A stretch of 64,000 nt of DNA from Rapana venosa (Eukaryota > Mollusca > Gastropoda > Neogastropoda > Muricidae). The notes under the pieces are model-generated. The model ran no database searches. It was not told where the DNA came from and saw only the letters and a list, made by a program, of their open reading frames with translations. The stretch is taken from NCBI GenBank assembly GCA_028751875.1, contig CM054141.1:72544654-72608653 (forward strand), written 5' to 3'. Below are positions 45,901 to 54,929 of this stretch, piece after piece; positions within the stretch are counted from its first letter, which is position 1, and every line of letters starts with the position of its first letter. Made by a program: the position numbers and the translations under genes.

Positions 45901-46361
45901 TTCAGCTGACATGGGGTGCTGTTCAGAGTTAGGAGATGCTTCAGCTGACATGGGGTGCTGTTCAGAGTTAGGAGATGCTTCAGCTGACATGGGGTGCTGT
46001 TCAGAGTTAGGAGATGCTTCAGCTGACATGGGGTGCTGTTCAGAGTTAGGAGATGCTTCAGCTGACATGGGGTGCTGTTCAGAGTTAGGAGATGCTTCAG
46101 CTGACATGGGGTGCTGTTCAGAGTTAGGAGATGCTTCAGCTGACATGGGGTGCTTGCCAGCACAGTACTTCAGCTGCAGAAGGTATGTCTATGATTTCTG
46201 ATTTTTAAAAAAAGATGGAGACTTCTCTGTGACTTGTGAGAGTCCTAAACTAAGTGTAACTGTGAGGATAACATTATGGTCTGTTGAACTCTTGTCAGTA
46301 TTGTCAGGGATGCTGCTGTTGTTTTTAAAAAATGTAGAAAAGGAGAGAGAGAAGAGAGAGA

Positions 46362-46417
<56 letters not shown>

Positions 46418-47815
46418 TAGAGAGAGAGAGCTGGATAGAGACAGAGAGCTGGAGAGAGAGAACTCTGAACTCTGAAATGGTTTAATGTACTTTGGCCTTT
46501 GGCCACAATACACATGAGGGGCAAAGAATTGAAGATTAAAAGTGGAAGATGAAAAAATTTCACATAAGTTTGGTAAGACTTTGGCATAATACCCTGGAGT
46601 GCACTCATAACTGTATACTCTTGCATAAGCATATTCCAACATCATGACTAAATGAGGACTGTCATAGGCCAACAAATCAAAACAAAACAGAGCTAAAAAA
46701 CCAAAAAATCAGTTCACCTTAACTGCTTCCCAGGGTACCACAAAAAGATAATAGACCTGTGAACAAAGTTATTGATGAAGTTATACCTGATATGTTAACA
46801 CTTTCTCACATACAAAATACAAACATCAATCACATAATAAATCATACCACACATACATGCGTGCGCGCATGCACGCATGTACGCACAAACATACACACAC
46901 ACACTCGTGTGCGCACACACACACACATATACAAAATAATTGCTCAATGGCCGTTCTCATTAAATTATAGCAACACAACATTTAGATCAATGTTTCCAAA
47001 ATGAAGTTTTTCTTCTGTTTATTGCATGGAACACGAACCTGGATGAATTGTGTGTGTGATTTGGATGTGTAGCCCTGAGTAATGCATGAAACGGAAGCTT
47101 GGCTGATTCTTTTAGAAATTTAGCATGTAGATCCTCATACCCATCACATTTAAATATGAAATGTTGTTCATTTTCGATTTTTTCTTTGCAACATGGACAC
47201 ATTTTGTTTTGTACAGTTTCACTGTACCGATGCACATTATTGTTTAGAGGAAGAACATTACACCTTAATTGTGTTATAGCAACTTGAAAACAGTATGTAT
47301 CCATATCCAAAATATATCTTTCCTTTTCAAAAACAGCTTTGAATGTCCTATATGTTGTGTATCTGTCACGATCCCTAACAGCCCCATCCCATTCTTGCCT
47401 GAACATGTCAACAAGCCTCTGTTTGAATAAATGTCAAAATGCTTTTATATCCCCAACACCCAGTTGCAACCAAACTATATTAAAGCCAGTGACACACAGT
47501 ATCTCTCTAATTTTTTAAGCCCAACAGTGAGAGAGTTGGAGAGAAGAGGAACTCGTTGTCCCCTTTTGTCTGGATGTGTGGTGCTGACTGGTTTTTCATG
47601 CCAACAGCAAGGCAGAGTAGATTGTTTTGTTTTCTCCAGAGGTAGGTGATGAGATACATGATACCTGGCTAGTTCGAAATTTTGTGGGCCATGTTATATG
47701 TTCAACCCTGAAATGTAAAAATTCTAGGAACTCCCAAGTTGAGTATGAAGTGTGCCCTTTACTTTTCATCAGTTAGTGTGACAAGGACTTGTAAATCACA
47801 CACACACACACACAC

Positions 47816-47894
<79 letters not shown>

Positions 47895-49473
47895 AAAGAT
47901 TCATTGTATGTGAGAGGAAAGCCTGAAGCCTTGACCCCTGTGACTGTCTGCAGAATCAAAGAGGAGCCCAGTGCTGATCTTCAGCTGCCAGAACTGGACG
48001 AGAACTGTGAGGTCAGCGAAGCCGAGCAGCTCCTGCAGTTAAATGGTACAGCAGTTTTACTCTCTCTGTCTGTCTTCAGGGTTCTGTCATTACGTTTCTG
48101 GCTTGTTATGGACAGTCTGTGAGAGTGATAATAATCATAAGTTCGGCTACTTGACTTTCCCTATGAGATCAGACTCTATGGCATTTGCTCCAAAGTGTTT
48201 GTTTCACTGTTCATGCTTAGTTCTGTTGTGTGTGCTCTGTCAGTCTCAGTGTCCCTTTCAGCAGCCAAGGGTCGCAGTGATATGTGAAGTGAAATAGTGG
48301 TGATATGTGAAGTGAAATAGTGGTGATATGTGAAGTGAAATAGTGGTTATATGTGAAGTGAAATAATGGTGATATGTGAAGTGAAATGTGGATAGTGAGT
48401 GAATAGTGGATATTGAAAGTGTAAATGAAGTGGTGGTGATATGTGAAGTGAAGCGGATTGTCCTTTCAGCAGCCAAGGGTTAACAGTGAAGTGATGTAGA
48501 TTGTCCTTTCAGCAGCCAAGGGTTAACAGTGAAGTGATATGGACTAACCTTTCAGCAGCCCAGGCTTAACAATGAAGTGAAGTGAAGTGATGTGGATTTT
48601 CCTTTCAGCAGCCCATGTTTAACAGTGAAGTGAAGTGGCATGGATTGCAGGTCTGGGCGGCTTTGAGATCACGGTGGAGCACGAGACTACTGGAGGCCTG
48701 ACCACTGACGTGGAGTCCAAGTGGCCGCAGTCTGTCAAAGTGGAGCAGGACAAGTACGTCACGTCCTCCCTCCTGTGTCACTGGCCCCGCAACAACTGGT
48801 CGTTGTTGCTTTTCTCTGAACCCTGAAAAGCGTGTCTTTGGTTTCTTTCTAAATGGGGGGGGGAGGGGGGGGGGAGTGTGTCTGCTGTTTTGCTGTGGGG
48901 GGGGGGGGGGGGGGGGGGGGGGGGGAGGGGGGGAGGGTGTCTGTTGTTTTGCTGTGCACAGCGATGAAGCAGTGTGTCTTTGTTCTGATAATTGAGCAGT
49001 GGCCAACATGGCAGGGGCAGACAAGCATGGGGAATGGAGTGCCAGGTTCCTGATCTGACAAGTTGCTGTCAGTGCAGACTCCAGTCTCTGCTGAAGGCGT
49101 TTTCCATGGAGTTTACATTGCCAGTGACTCCAGTCGCCTCAAAGGCCTTTAGGGGTCTATGTGCAGAACATCTGGTGCGCTCATAAAAACCCATCTCTCT
49201 TTCATAGAAGGGTAGGTCGGCTATGGCCGGTGATGTGGATGGCACTTACATACCTGTCATGCAATCTGTGATATGGAAAGGGATGGATTCCCCCATATTC
49301 CACTTGCCCAAGACACAATGCCTGAGAAATTTTTTTTTGTTTTTTGTTTTTGCTTTTTTTTTTTTTAAACCAGTGATCAGTATCAGGGAAGTACGGTATG
49401 GTGAAATAGTGGAAGAAGTCAGTGTGTGACATCCAGAACATACAAATAGAACTTAGCTTCTGTCTGTCTCCCT

Positions 49474-49561
<88 letters not shown>

Positions 49562-49905
49562 CTTTCAATGTAACTATTGATATGTTTTGCATTGTAATAA
49601 TTGTTACCATGAAAACCTTGAATCAACAAAGACTGAAGTCTTGACCATGCTGTAATCAGCGCGCGCGTGTTGTTGTTGTTGTTGTTGTCAGAACCAAGTC
49701 AGTGGAGTCCAGCGATGAGCCGGTCAACGTGACGGACACCAGCGGCAGTGTGGGCGGGCAGGACAGCGTGCCCCAGACACCCCGCACCCCGCGGGACTTG
49801 GCAACAGACCCGGGGGTTGACCCTGGGTCTGCCGCCGCTGCCATCACCCCCTCCCCTCACTCCCCTCCAGCCTCTGTGGGGGGCAGCAAGCCCAAGAAGA
49901 GGTGA
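32903..49905 (+). CDS. SUPT7L: STAGA/SAGA complex subunit SUPT7L (STAF65-gamma)
   Basis: Nine exons (32903-33057, 34772-34892, 40081-40193, 40501-40610, 41674-41795, 42975-43198, 47954-48045, 48651-48753, 49692-49905) join in phase to 417 codons plus TGA; human SUPT7L is 414 aa. It is a nuclear structural subunit of the SAGA/STAGA histone acetyltransferase coactivator. Conserved blocks: [16 protein letters not shown] (about 64-79), [12 protein letters not shown] then [13 protein letters not shown] (the bromodomain-associated histone fold, continuing through [15 protein letters not shown] in exon 5) and [15 protein letters not shown] at the start of exon 6. The C-terminal third is low-complexity with two SUMO-type sites (IKEE in exon 7, VKVE in exon 8) and a basic end KPKKR. 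A copia element lies in intron 2, starting 7 bp after the exon. Confidence 0.94.
33855..33889 (+). repeat. (GA)n microsatellite
   Basis: In SUPT7L intron 1. The rest of that intron (33058-34771) shows no exon and no clear mobile element. Confidence 0.9.
34772..34892 (+). CDS. SUPT7L: SUPT7L exon 2 (residues 52-92)
   Basis: Acceptor CTGTGCACAG|G, donor GGG|GTCAGTA. Encodes [10 protein letters not shown], the conserved [16 protein letters not shown] helix and a Gln run. The donor's downstream bases CAGTA are the copia target-site duplication. Confidence 0.94.
34895..34899 (+). repeat. Copia target-site duplication, left (CAGTA)
   Basis: Identical to 39535-39539; overlaps donor positions +3 to +7 of SUPT7L intron 2. 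Confidence 0.95.
34900..35151 (+). repeat. 5' LTR
   Basis: Begins TGTTGAATG, ends TTCTAACA. Holds AATAAA at 35091-35096 and, near its 3' edge, the ATG (35134) that opens gag-pol. Confidence 0.97.
35134..39158 (+). pseudogene. Copia Gag-Pol polyprotein (single frameshift)
   Basis: Starts at the ATG inside the 5' LTR. Gag has a UBN2-type capsid region (about residues 20-200) and two CX2CX4HX4C knuckles (from about residue 220: [14 protein letters not shown], then [14 protein letters not shown]). The protease active site reads DCGA (Asp about 307) rather than the usual DSGA/DTGA. Integrase has the HHCC region and D506, D567, E603. RT has [40 protein letters not shown] and the VDD box (about 1030). 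The first frame ends at 38505; the remaining RT end and RNase H ([31 protein letters not shown]) continue in the +1-shifted frame to TAA at 39156-39158. The shift lies in an A run at about 38442-38444. It could be a true mutation or a homopolymer read error. Confidence 0.93.
35152..35165 (+). other. Copia primer-binding site
   Basis: GGTTATGGGCCCAG directly follows the LTR and is complementary to the anticodon arm of eukaryotic initiator tRNA-Met (internal tRNA priming as in Drosophila copia). It is also read as Gag codons for GYGPS. Confidence 0.85.
39273..39282 (+). other. Copia polypurine tract
   Basis: AAGTGGGGG run immediately before the 3' LTR. Confidence 0.75.
39283..39534 (+). repeat. 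3' LTR
   Basis: Same length and, by eye, same sequence as the 5' LTR; AATAAA at 39474-39479. Confidence 0.97.
39535..39539 (+). repeat. Copia target-site duplication, right (CAGTA)
   Basis: Followed by the rest of SUPT7L intron 2. Confidence 0.95.
39567..39603 (+). repeat. (CCTT)n microsatellite
   Basis: About nine tandem tetranucleotides. Confidence 0.9.
39941..40060 (+). repeat. TG-rich array with CACTGTGTGTGTGT units
   Basis: Interrupted TG tract just upstream of SUPT7L exon 3. The apparent coding is repeat artefact. Confidence 0.9.
40081..40193 (+). CDS. SUPT7L: SUPT7L exon 3 (residues 93-130)
   Basis: Acceptor ATTCACCAG|AAA, donor GACAG|GTGAGG. Encodes [20 protein letters not shown] and a Pro-rich linker ending MTPDFD. 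Confidence 0.93.
40501..40610 (+). CDS. SUPT7L: SUPT7L exon 4 (residues 130-167)
   Basis: Acceptor TTTCTCCAG|T, donor GAAG|GTGAGT. Encodes [15 protein letters not shown] and the first histone-fold helix [13 protein letters not shown]. Confidence 0.96.
40611..41673. other. SUPT7L intron 4, no element recognised
   Basis: Unique sequence with a G-rich stretch near 40945-40965. Confidence 0.5.
41674..41795 (+). CDS. SUPT7L: SUPT7L exon 5 (residues 167-207)
   Basis: Acceptor TATGATCAG|GG, donor TTCCG|GTAAGA. Encodes [20 protein letters not shown], the central part of the histone fold. Confidence 0.96.
41862..42174 (+). repeat. Dispersed repeat family A joined to (ATT)n-tailed end
   Basis: Family A body (GATGAGACTATAAACCGAGG to TTATCCTCGATTTAAA, 41862-42075), an A run, then GAGCGCTTTGATTTGTTGC, CAGCGCTATATAAATTCC and (ATT)n. 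The same tail without the body is at 60785-60873, so the tail is a separate module. Confidence 0.85.
42224..42318 (+). repeat. (TG)n microsatellite
   Basis: Interrupted TG tract in SUPT7L intron 5. Confidence 0.9.
42447..42935 (+). repeat. Duplicated segment, poly-C and (CACAC/ACCAC)n arrays
   Basis: About 70 bp starting CAAACAAAGCTAAAAATG occur at 42450-42520 and again at 42609-42680. The first copy runs into 27 C (42524-42550). Both run into ACCAC pentamers, longest at 42739-42905, then CA and CT tracts to 42959. Confidence 0.9.
42975..43198 (+). CDS. SUPT7L: SUPT7L exon 6 (residues 208-282)
   Basis: Acceptor GACATTGCAG|GAC, donor ATCAG|GTGGGT. Encodes [20 protein letters not shown], the most conserved family motif, then a Ser/Thr-rich stretch. 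Confidence 0.97.
43380..43690 (-). repeat. tRNA-like SINE remnant
   Basis: GGATTCAAACCCATGAC reads on the minus strand as a B-box-like GGGTTTGAATCC. The left part shares GCATGCTGGGTATGTT with 30905-30920. Diverged. Confidence 0.5.
43721..46153 (+). repeat. 39/32-bp minisatellite, 2.4 kb
   Basis: Roughly 60-65 units of AGAGTTAGGAGATGCTTCAG plus CTGACATGGGGTGCTGTTC (39 bp), interspersed with a 32-bp form lacking AGCTGAC. Long open frames on both strands arise because 39 bp is a multiple of three and the unit lacks stops in some frames. In SUPT7L intron 6, so not coding. Confidence 0.96.
46340..46455 (+). repeat. GA-rich microsatellite
   Basis: (GAGAAGA)n then pure GA at about 46374-46411 and decaying units to 46460. 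Confidence 0.9.
46987..47425 (-). pseudogene. LINE C-terminal fragment with CCHC-like finger
   Basis: About 140 codons: [16 protein letters not shown], then [16 protein letters not shown] and [18 protein letters not shown] (CX2C...HX4C). This is typical of the region after the reverse transcriptase in LINE polyproteins of aquatic invertebrates. A stop just upstream and the lack of RT show a truncated remnant. In SUPT7L intron 6, antisense. Confidence 0.7.
47799..47893 (+). repeat. (CA)n microsatellite
   Basis: Long CA tract 60 bp before SUPT7L exon 7. Confidence 0.95.
47954..48045 (+). CDS. SUPT7L: SUPT7L exon 7 (residues 282-313)
   Basis: Acceptor GTCTGCAG|A, donor AATG|GTACAG. Encodes [16 protein letters not shown] (SUMO-type IKEE, matching the IKEEP in vertebrate SUPT7L) and an acidic Leu-rich end. 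Confidence 0.93.
48255..48640 (+). repeat. Short tandem repeats with repeated 3'-splice-like sites
   Basis: GTGATATGTGAAGTGAAATA units (about 23 bp, 48278-48445), then about 45-bp units carrying CCTTTCAGCAGCC. That motif recurs at about 48253, 48463, 48507, 48549 and 48601, just upstream of exon 8. Confidence 0.85.
48651..48753 (+). CDS. SUPT7L: SUPT7L exon 8 (residues 313-347)
   Basis: Acceptor TGGATTGCAG|GT, donor GACAA|GTACGT. Encodes [20 protein letters not shown] and SVKVEQDK (SUMO-type VKVE). Confidence 0.88.
48855..48942 (+). repeat. Poly-G tracts
   Basis: Includes an uninterrupted run of 29 G (48897-48925). Proline-rich antisense frames here are artefacts. Confidence 0.95.
49140..49320 (+). 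repeat. Diverged family A copy
   Basis: TATGTGCAGAACATCTGGTG, then AGAAGGGTAGGTCGGCTATG resemble family A positions; heavily mutated. Confidence 0.4.
49484..49558 (+). repeat. (CT)n microsatellite
   Basis: About 35 CT units in SUPT7L intron 8. Confidence 0.95.
49692..49905 (+). CDS. SUPT7L: SUPT7L exon 9 (residues 347-417) and stop
   Basis: Acceptor TTGTTGTCAG|A. Encodes [30 protein letters not shown] and a Pro/Ser-rich end [11 protein letters not shown] at 49903-49905. AG|GTGAGC at the stop could also act as a donor, but the 417-aa total matches the family and no good downstream exon was found. Confidence 0.85.
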
Positions 49906-49920
49906 GCGGCGTCTGCCTTG

Positions 49921-51990
49921 GGTGATGTAGGGGCTGAACTTATCTGTCCTGGATGATGTAGGGGCTGAACTTACCTGTCCTGGATGATGTAGGGGCTGAA
50001 CTTATCTGTCCTGCATGATGTAGGGGCTGAACTTACCTGTCCTGCATGATGTAGGGGCTGAACTTACCTGTCCTGCATGATGTAGGGGCTGAACTTATCT
50101 GTCCTGGGTGATGTAGGGGCTGAACTTACCTGTCCTGGGTGATGTAGGGGCTGAACTTATCTGTCCTGGATGATGTAGGGGCTGAACTTACCTGTCTGGG
50201 TGATGTAGGGCTGAACTTACTGTCCTGCATGATGTAGGGCTGAACTTATCTGTCCTGGATGATGTAGGGCTGAACTTACCTGTCCTGCATGATGTAGGGC
50301 TGAACTTATCTGTCCTGCATGATGTAGGGGCTGACTTATCTGTCTGCATGATGTAGGGTGCTGAACTTACCTGTCTGCATGATGTAGGGCTGAACTTACC
50401 TGTCCTGCATGATGTAGGGCTGAACTTATCTGTCCTGGGTGATGTAGGGCTGAACTTACCTGTCCTGCATGATGTAGGGGCTGAACTTATCTGTCCTGGA
50501 GATGTAGGCTGAACTTACCTGTCCGGGTGATGTAGGGGCTGAACTTACCTGTCCTGGGTGATGTAGGGGCTGACTTACTGTCCTGGGTGAGTAGGGCTGA
50601 ACTTACCTTCCTGATGATGTAGGGGCTGAACTTACCTGTCCTGGGTGATGTAGGGGCTGAACTTACCTGTCCTGGGTGATGTAGGGGCTGACTTACCTGT
50701 CCTGGGTGATGTAGGGGCTGAACTTACCTGTCCTGGATGATGTAGGGGCTGAACTTACCTGTCCTGGGTGATGTAGGGGCTGAACTTACCTGTCCTGGGT
50801 GATGTAGGGGCTGAACGTACCTGTCCTGCATGATGTAGGGGCTGAACTTACCTTCCTGGGTGATGTAGGGGCTGAACTTATCTGTCCTGGGTGATGTAGG
50901 GGCTGAACTTACCTGTCCTGGATGATGTAGGGGCTGAACTTACCTGTCCTGGGTGATGTAGGGGCTGAACTTACCTGTCCTGGATGATGTAGGGGCTGAA
51001 CTTATCTGTCCTGGATGATGTAGGGGCTGAACTTACCTGTCCTGGGTGATGTAGGGGCTGAACTTACCTGTCCTGCATGATGTAGGGGCTGAACTTATCT
51101 GTCCTGGATGATGTAGGGGCTGAACTTACCTGTCCTGCATGATGTAGGGGCTGAACTTACCTGTCCTGGATGATGTAGGGGCTGAACTTACCTGTCCTGG
51201 GTGATGTAGGGGCTGAACTTACCTGTCCTGCATGATGTAGGGGCTGAACTTATCTGTCGTGGATGATGTAGGGGCTGAACTTACTTGTCCTGCATGATGT
51301 AGGGGCTGAACTTACCTGTCCTGGATGATGTAGGGGCTGAACTTACCTGTCTGGTGTTGTAGAGGGCTGAACTTACTGTCCTGCATGATGTAGGGGCTGA
51401 ACTTACCTGTCCTGCATGATGTAGGGGCTGAACTTACCTGTCCTGGATGATGTAGGGGCTGAACTTATCTGTCCTGGGTGATGTAGGGGCTGAACTTATC
51501 TGTCCTGGGTGATGTAGGGGCTGAACTTACCTGTCCTGCATGATGTAGGGGCTGAACTTATCTGTCCTGCATGATGTAGGGCTGAACTTACCTGTCCTGC
51601 ATGATGTAGGGGCTGAATTACTGTCCTGCATGATGTAGGCTGAACTATCTGTCCTGATGATGTAGGGGCTGAATTACCTGTCTGCTGATGTAGGGCTGAA
51701 CTTACTATCCTGTGGTGATGTGGGCTGAATTACCTGTCCTGGGTGATGTAGGGCTGAACTTACCTGTCCTGGATGATGTAGGGTGAACTTACCTGTCCTG
51801 CATGATGTAGGGCTGAACTTTCTTCCTGGATGATGTAGGGCTGACTTATCTTCCTGATTATGTAGGGTGACTTACTGGTCCTGCATGATGTAGGGCTGAA
51901 CTTACCTGTCGATGATGTAGGGGCTGAATTAATCTGTCCTGGGTGATGTAGGGGCTGAACTTATCTGTCCTGGGTGATGTGGGCTGAACT
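49921..51990 (+). repeat. 31-bp minisatellite, 2.1 kb
   Basis: About 67 units of GATGTAGGGGCTGAACTTAC plus CTGTCCTGGGT. GGGT, GGAT and GCAT variants alternate. Two stretches (about 50200-50640 and 51590-51920) are full of single-base losses. Begins 16 bp after the SUPT7L stop. Confidence 0.97.
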
Positions 51991-53459
51991 TGCATTCGGC
52001 TGCTGTCAGGGTTGTGTTTGTAGTTTATCCGAACGGTCTGACGATCTTGAAATGATGCAGAAGGGGAAGGGGGTGAAGGGGGGGGGGTGGGAAGGAGAGG
52101 TGTTTTTTTTTGGTTGTTTTCATGTGTTCCTCGCTAGAGCTCGAATTTACAATGGTGAGATTTTTGCAGTGGACCAGAAGTGGTCTGATTTCTTCAAGTA
52201 CCGTGCTCTTTATTCTTATACACTTGGATGTTTGACTGTTCTGTTTCTAACTCATAGTTTGCCTGTGTGAGCCAAAATATTAATTTTTTGCGAATACAAG
52301 CAGTGCTGAATTCAATTGATTGTCGCTGAGTTCCCACAGTGTGAGTTCTCTGGAGAGCATTCTGTGTATAATTTCAAGAAAAGAGATTTTGTGTGATTAA
52401 GTATCCTAATGATGTTATGTTCTGCAAGATCCAATTTCCTAAACTGCACAGCCATAATGAGGTTGTTTTTTTTTTAATCCCATTCAGATTCATTCATTAA
52501 AATGAACAAAATGCTTTTTGTGTGTGCACCTATCAATCTTGAATAGATAGGGTGCAATGTGTGTCACAGTTTCCATTCAGAGCTGTGCATTTTCTTCTAA
52601 CTAGTTTCTTGCCTTCATACGTTAGGGTGATTTACACACATATCCATGTTTTTTAAGGGAGGGTGGGGGTTGTGCCTTGGTTAGAGCTCCGAGGTTCACC
52701 AATGGTGAGAATTTTCATATGAGACTATTTTTACCCACCATTAAAGTAGAAAGATGCATTCCAACTTCATGCATAATATCATCTATTCATATAACTTGAG
52801 AAGATTTATAGGAAAAAAAAAAGAACTGCTTAGAGTAAGAAGTGAGCAGTTATTGCAGAGCAGACCAGTCATTCTAGAAGATCATGACATCATGTCAGTG
52901 ATGTAACTTTCCAACGTGTTTGCTATCCACTGAAACTGTACCCCACGTACATGGCCATTTATCAGCATACAGGTATGTACAAGGCTTGCACAGCGAAATC
53001 TGGCTTGGTCTTTCCTGTTCTCCAAGACAATGGCTTGTGTACCTCTAAGAAACTGGCTTTTGTATTGGAGGCTGTTGTCTTGTCTGACTATTGCTTTAGT
53101 TGTGCACTAAAGCAAGGTGGTTTTGCATCATTGTCCTAGGGTTTCTCTCCCTGTGAGAAGCATTGCAGTGTAGCTGTTCACTGATGATCAGGTTGCTGCC
53201 CTTCAGAACTGAGCTGCAGCCAACAGCTCCCACAGAGTATTATGCCAGCGCCATGGTTCTGATGGAAAAGGGGAGGGGTGGGGGTGAAAGCTTTCTCTTT
53301 GTATTTTTTTTAACCATGACAGACATGTCCTGAATCCTACACTTCCTTGGTGTCTGAAAAACCTGTTCTTTTCTAGTGCCCAATGTCAAGTGTCAACAGA
53401 CTGAGAATGCAGCAGACTGCAGAAAGCTGTTGTTTCCTGTCAACTGCAGAAGTTGACAG

Positions 53460-53460
<1 letters not shown>
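51991..53460. other. Non-coding, possible SUPT7L 3' UTR or flank
   Basis: No exon recognised. ATTAAA at 52496-52501 is a weak poly(A) candidate. Short open frames lack motifs. Confidence 0.4.

Positions 53461-53461
<1 letters not shown>

Positions 53462-53548
<87 letters not shown>
53462..53548 (+). repeat. (TG)n microsatellite
   Basis: About 43 uninterrupted units. Confidence 0.95.
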
Positions 53549-53550
<2 letters not shown>

Positions 53551-54472
53551 TGACACACTCGTCTGATTGACAGCAGTAATAGCTGACATTTGAATACATC
53601 AGACCTGTCAGATTATAGAGATTCTCTCCCTTAGGGTTATGTCCTCCTCCTTGAATGTTTTACCAGTACCTTTTCTTGTCTGTCATTACTGACCATGTGT
53701 TTGATATGTTTTATGTGGTGCAGAAAAACCTCAGCATAGCCTGTGCAGGAAGGATGGATGTGAAATTCAAAGGCAGCTGTAGAGACTGACAGTGGGGACA
53801 GTGACCTGCACTTCATAGTGACCACAGTCTGATTGATTGTGTCACAGTACACAGCACCATCTGGCAGAGACATCAACATCTCCAAACACGAGTTCCAAAG
53901 AACAAGTGGTTTTACAAGTGCAAAATGAGACTGCCATGGTTTATGTGTTTTTGTAATACCATTTTATCATGGAGCTGCTGTGTACAAGAACTAATCTGAA
54001 TTTGAGGGGCATAAAACTGATGCCTTGCTGATGTATGTCAGTTTCTGGCTGACAAAAAAAAAGGTAGATGCATTTATACATTCATACTCATGTATGTATT
54101 CTCTCTCAAGTCAAAACACTGTCCCTGAACTCAGAATGCAGCTGCCTTAATGGTTTCATACACAAAATCTCAACTTTGGTGAACGTGGAAACTCCAGCCG
54201 AGGAGCACACAACAAAACATAGCAACACAACTGTTTTGAAAACGCACTCTGAAACTTGCACATATTGTCATATTTGACTTCCATCATTTTGAAAACTATC
54301 ATCAAATACAGGTTTTAGTGCATGCCCTTTCTGACAGACAGCTCTCATGTCCTTTTGTTCTGGTTGTGAAGCAAATGTGGGACTGAGTACAGTGCGGTGG
54401 GGTTTGTGGGTGAAGAGTGTGAGAACAGAATGCTTGATTTTAACCATGTGTACGAATGCAAGTTTTGCCTGA

Positions 54473-54478
54473 AATAAA
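54473..54478 (+). terminator. Candidate SUPT7L poly(A) signal AATAAA
   Basis: First canonical AATAAA on the plus strand after the SUPT7L stop. It would imply a 4.5-kb 3' UTR that includes the 31-bp minisatellite. Confidence 0.3.
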
Positions 54479-54516
54479 TGAAATGTGATCTGAAACTGAG
54501 AGAGATTTGTCTGTAT

Positions 54517-54925
54517 CAGTCGTCTGCATTGATGGGGTGTGTCACTGGAGAACAGAGTGCCTGTATCAGTTGTCTGTATAGCTGAAGTGTGTCACTGGAG
54601 AACAGAGTGCCTGTATCAGTTGTCTGTGTTGATGGGGTGTGTCACTGGAGAACAGAGTGCCTGTATCAGTTGTCTGTGTTGATGGGGTGTGTCATTAGAG
54701 AACAGAGTGCCTGTATCAGTCGTCTGTATTGATGGGGTGTGTCACTGGAGAACAGAGTGCCTGTATCAGTTGTCTGTGCTGATGGGTTGTGACACTGGAG
54801 AACAGAGTGCCTGTATCAGTCGTCTGCATTGATGGGGTGTGTCACTGGAGAACAGAGTGCCTGTATCAGTTGTCTGTATAGCTGAAGTGTGACACTGGAG
54901 AACAGAGTGCCTGTATCAGTCATCT
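54517..54925 (+). repeat. 50-bp minisatellite
   Basis: About eight units of CAGTTGTCTGTGTTGATGGG plus GTGTGTCACTGGAGAACAGA and GTGCCTGTAT. Confidence 0.95.
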
Positions 54926-54929
54926 GTGT

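Noticed and set aside
43735..46163. Long open frames on both strands in the 39-bp array
   Set aside because: A unit length divisible by three without stops explains them; the region is SUPT7L intron 6.
48605..49061. Proline-rich antisense ORFs
   Set aside because: They come from poly-G tracts on the plus strand.
43721..51990. CRISPR-like arrays
   Set aside because: These are head-to-tail minisatellites without unique spacers, in a eukaryotic genome.
49902..52270. An extra SUPT7L exon after 49901, splicing to about 52000
   Set aside because: The TGA at 49903 gives a family-sized protein, and the candidate downstream exons encode low-complexity sequence.
52951..53139. A 62-codon ORF after SUPT7L
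   Set aside because: No recognisable domain, no splice context and no length advantage over chance.
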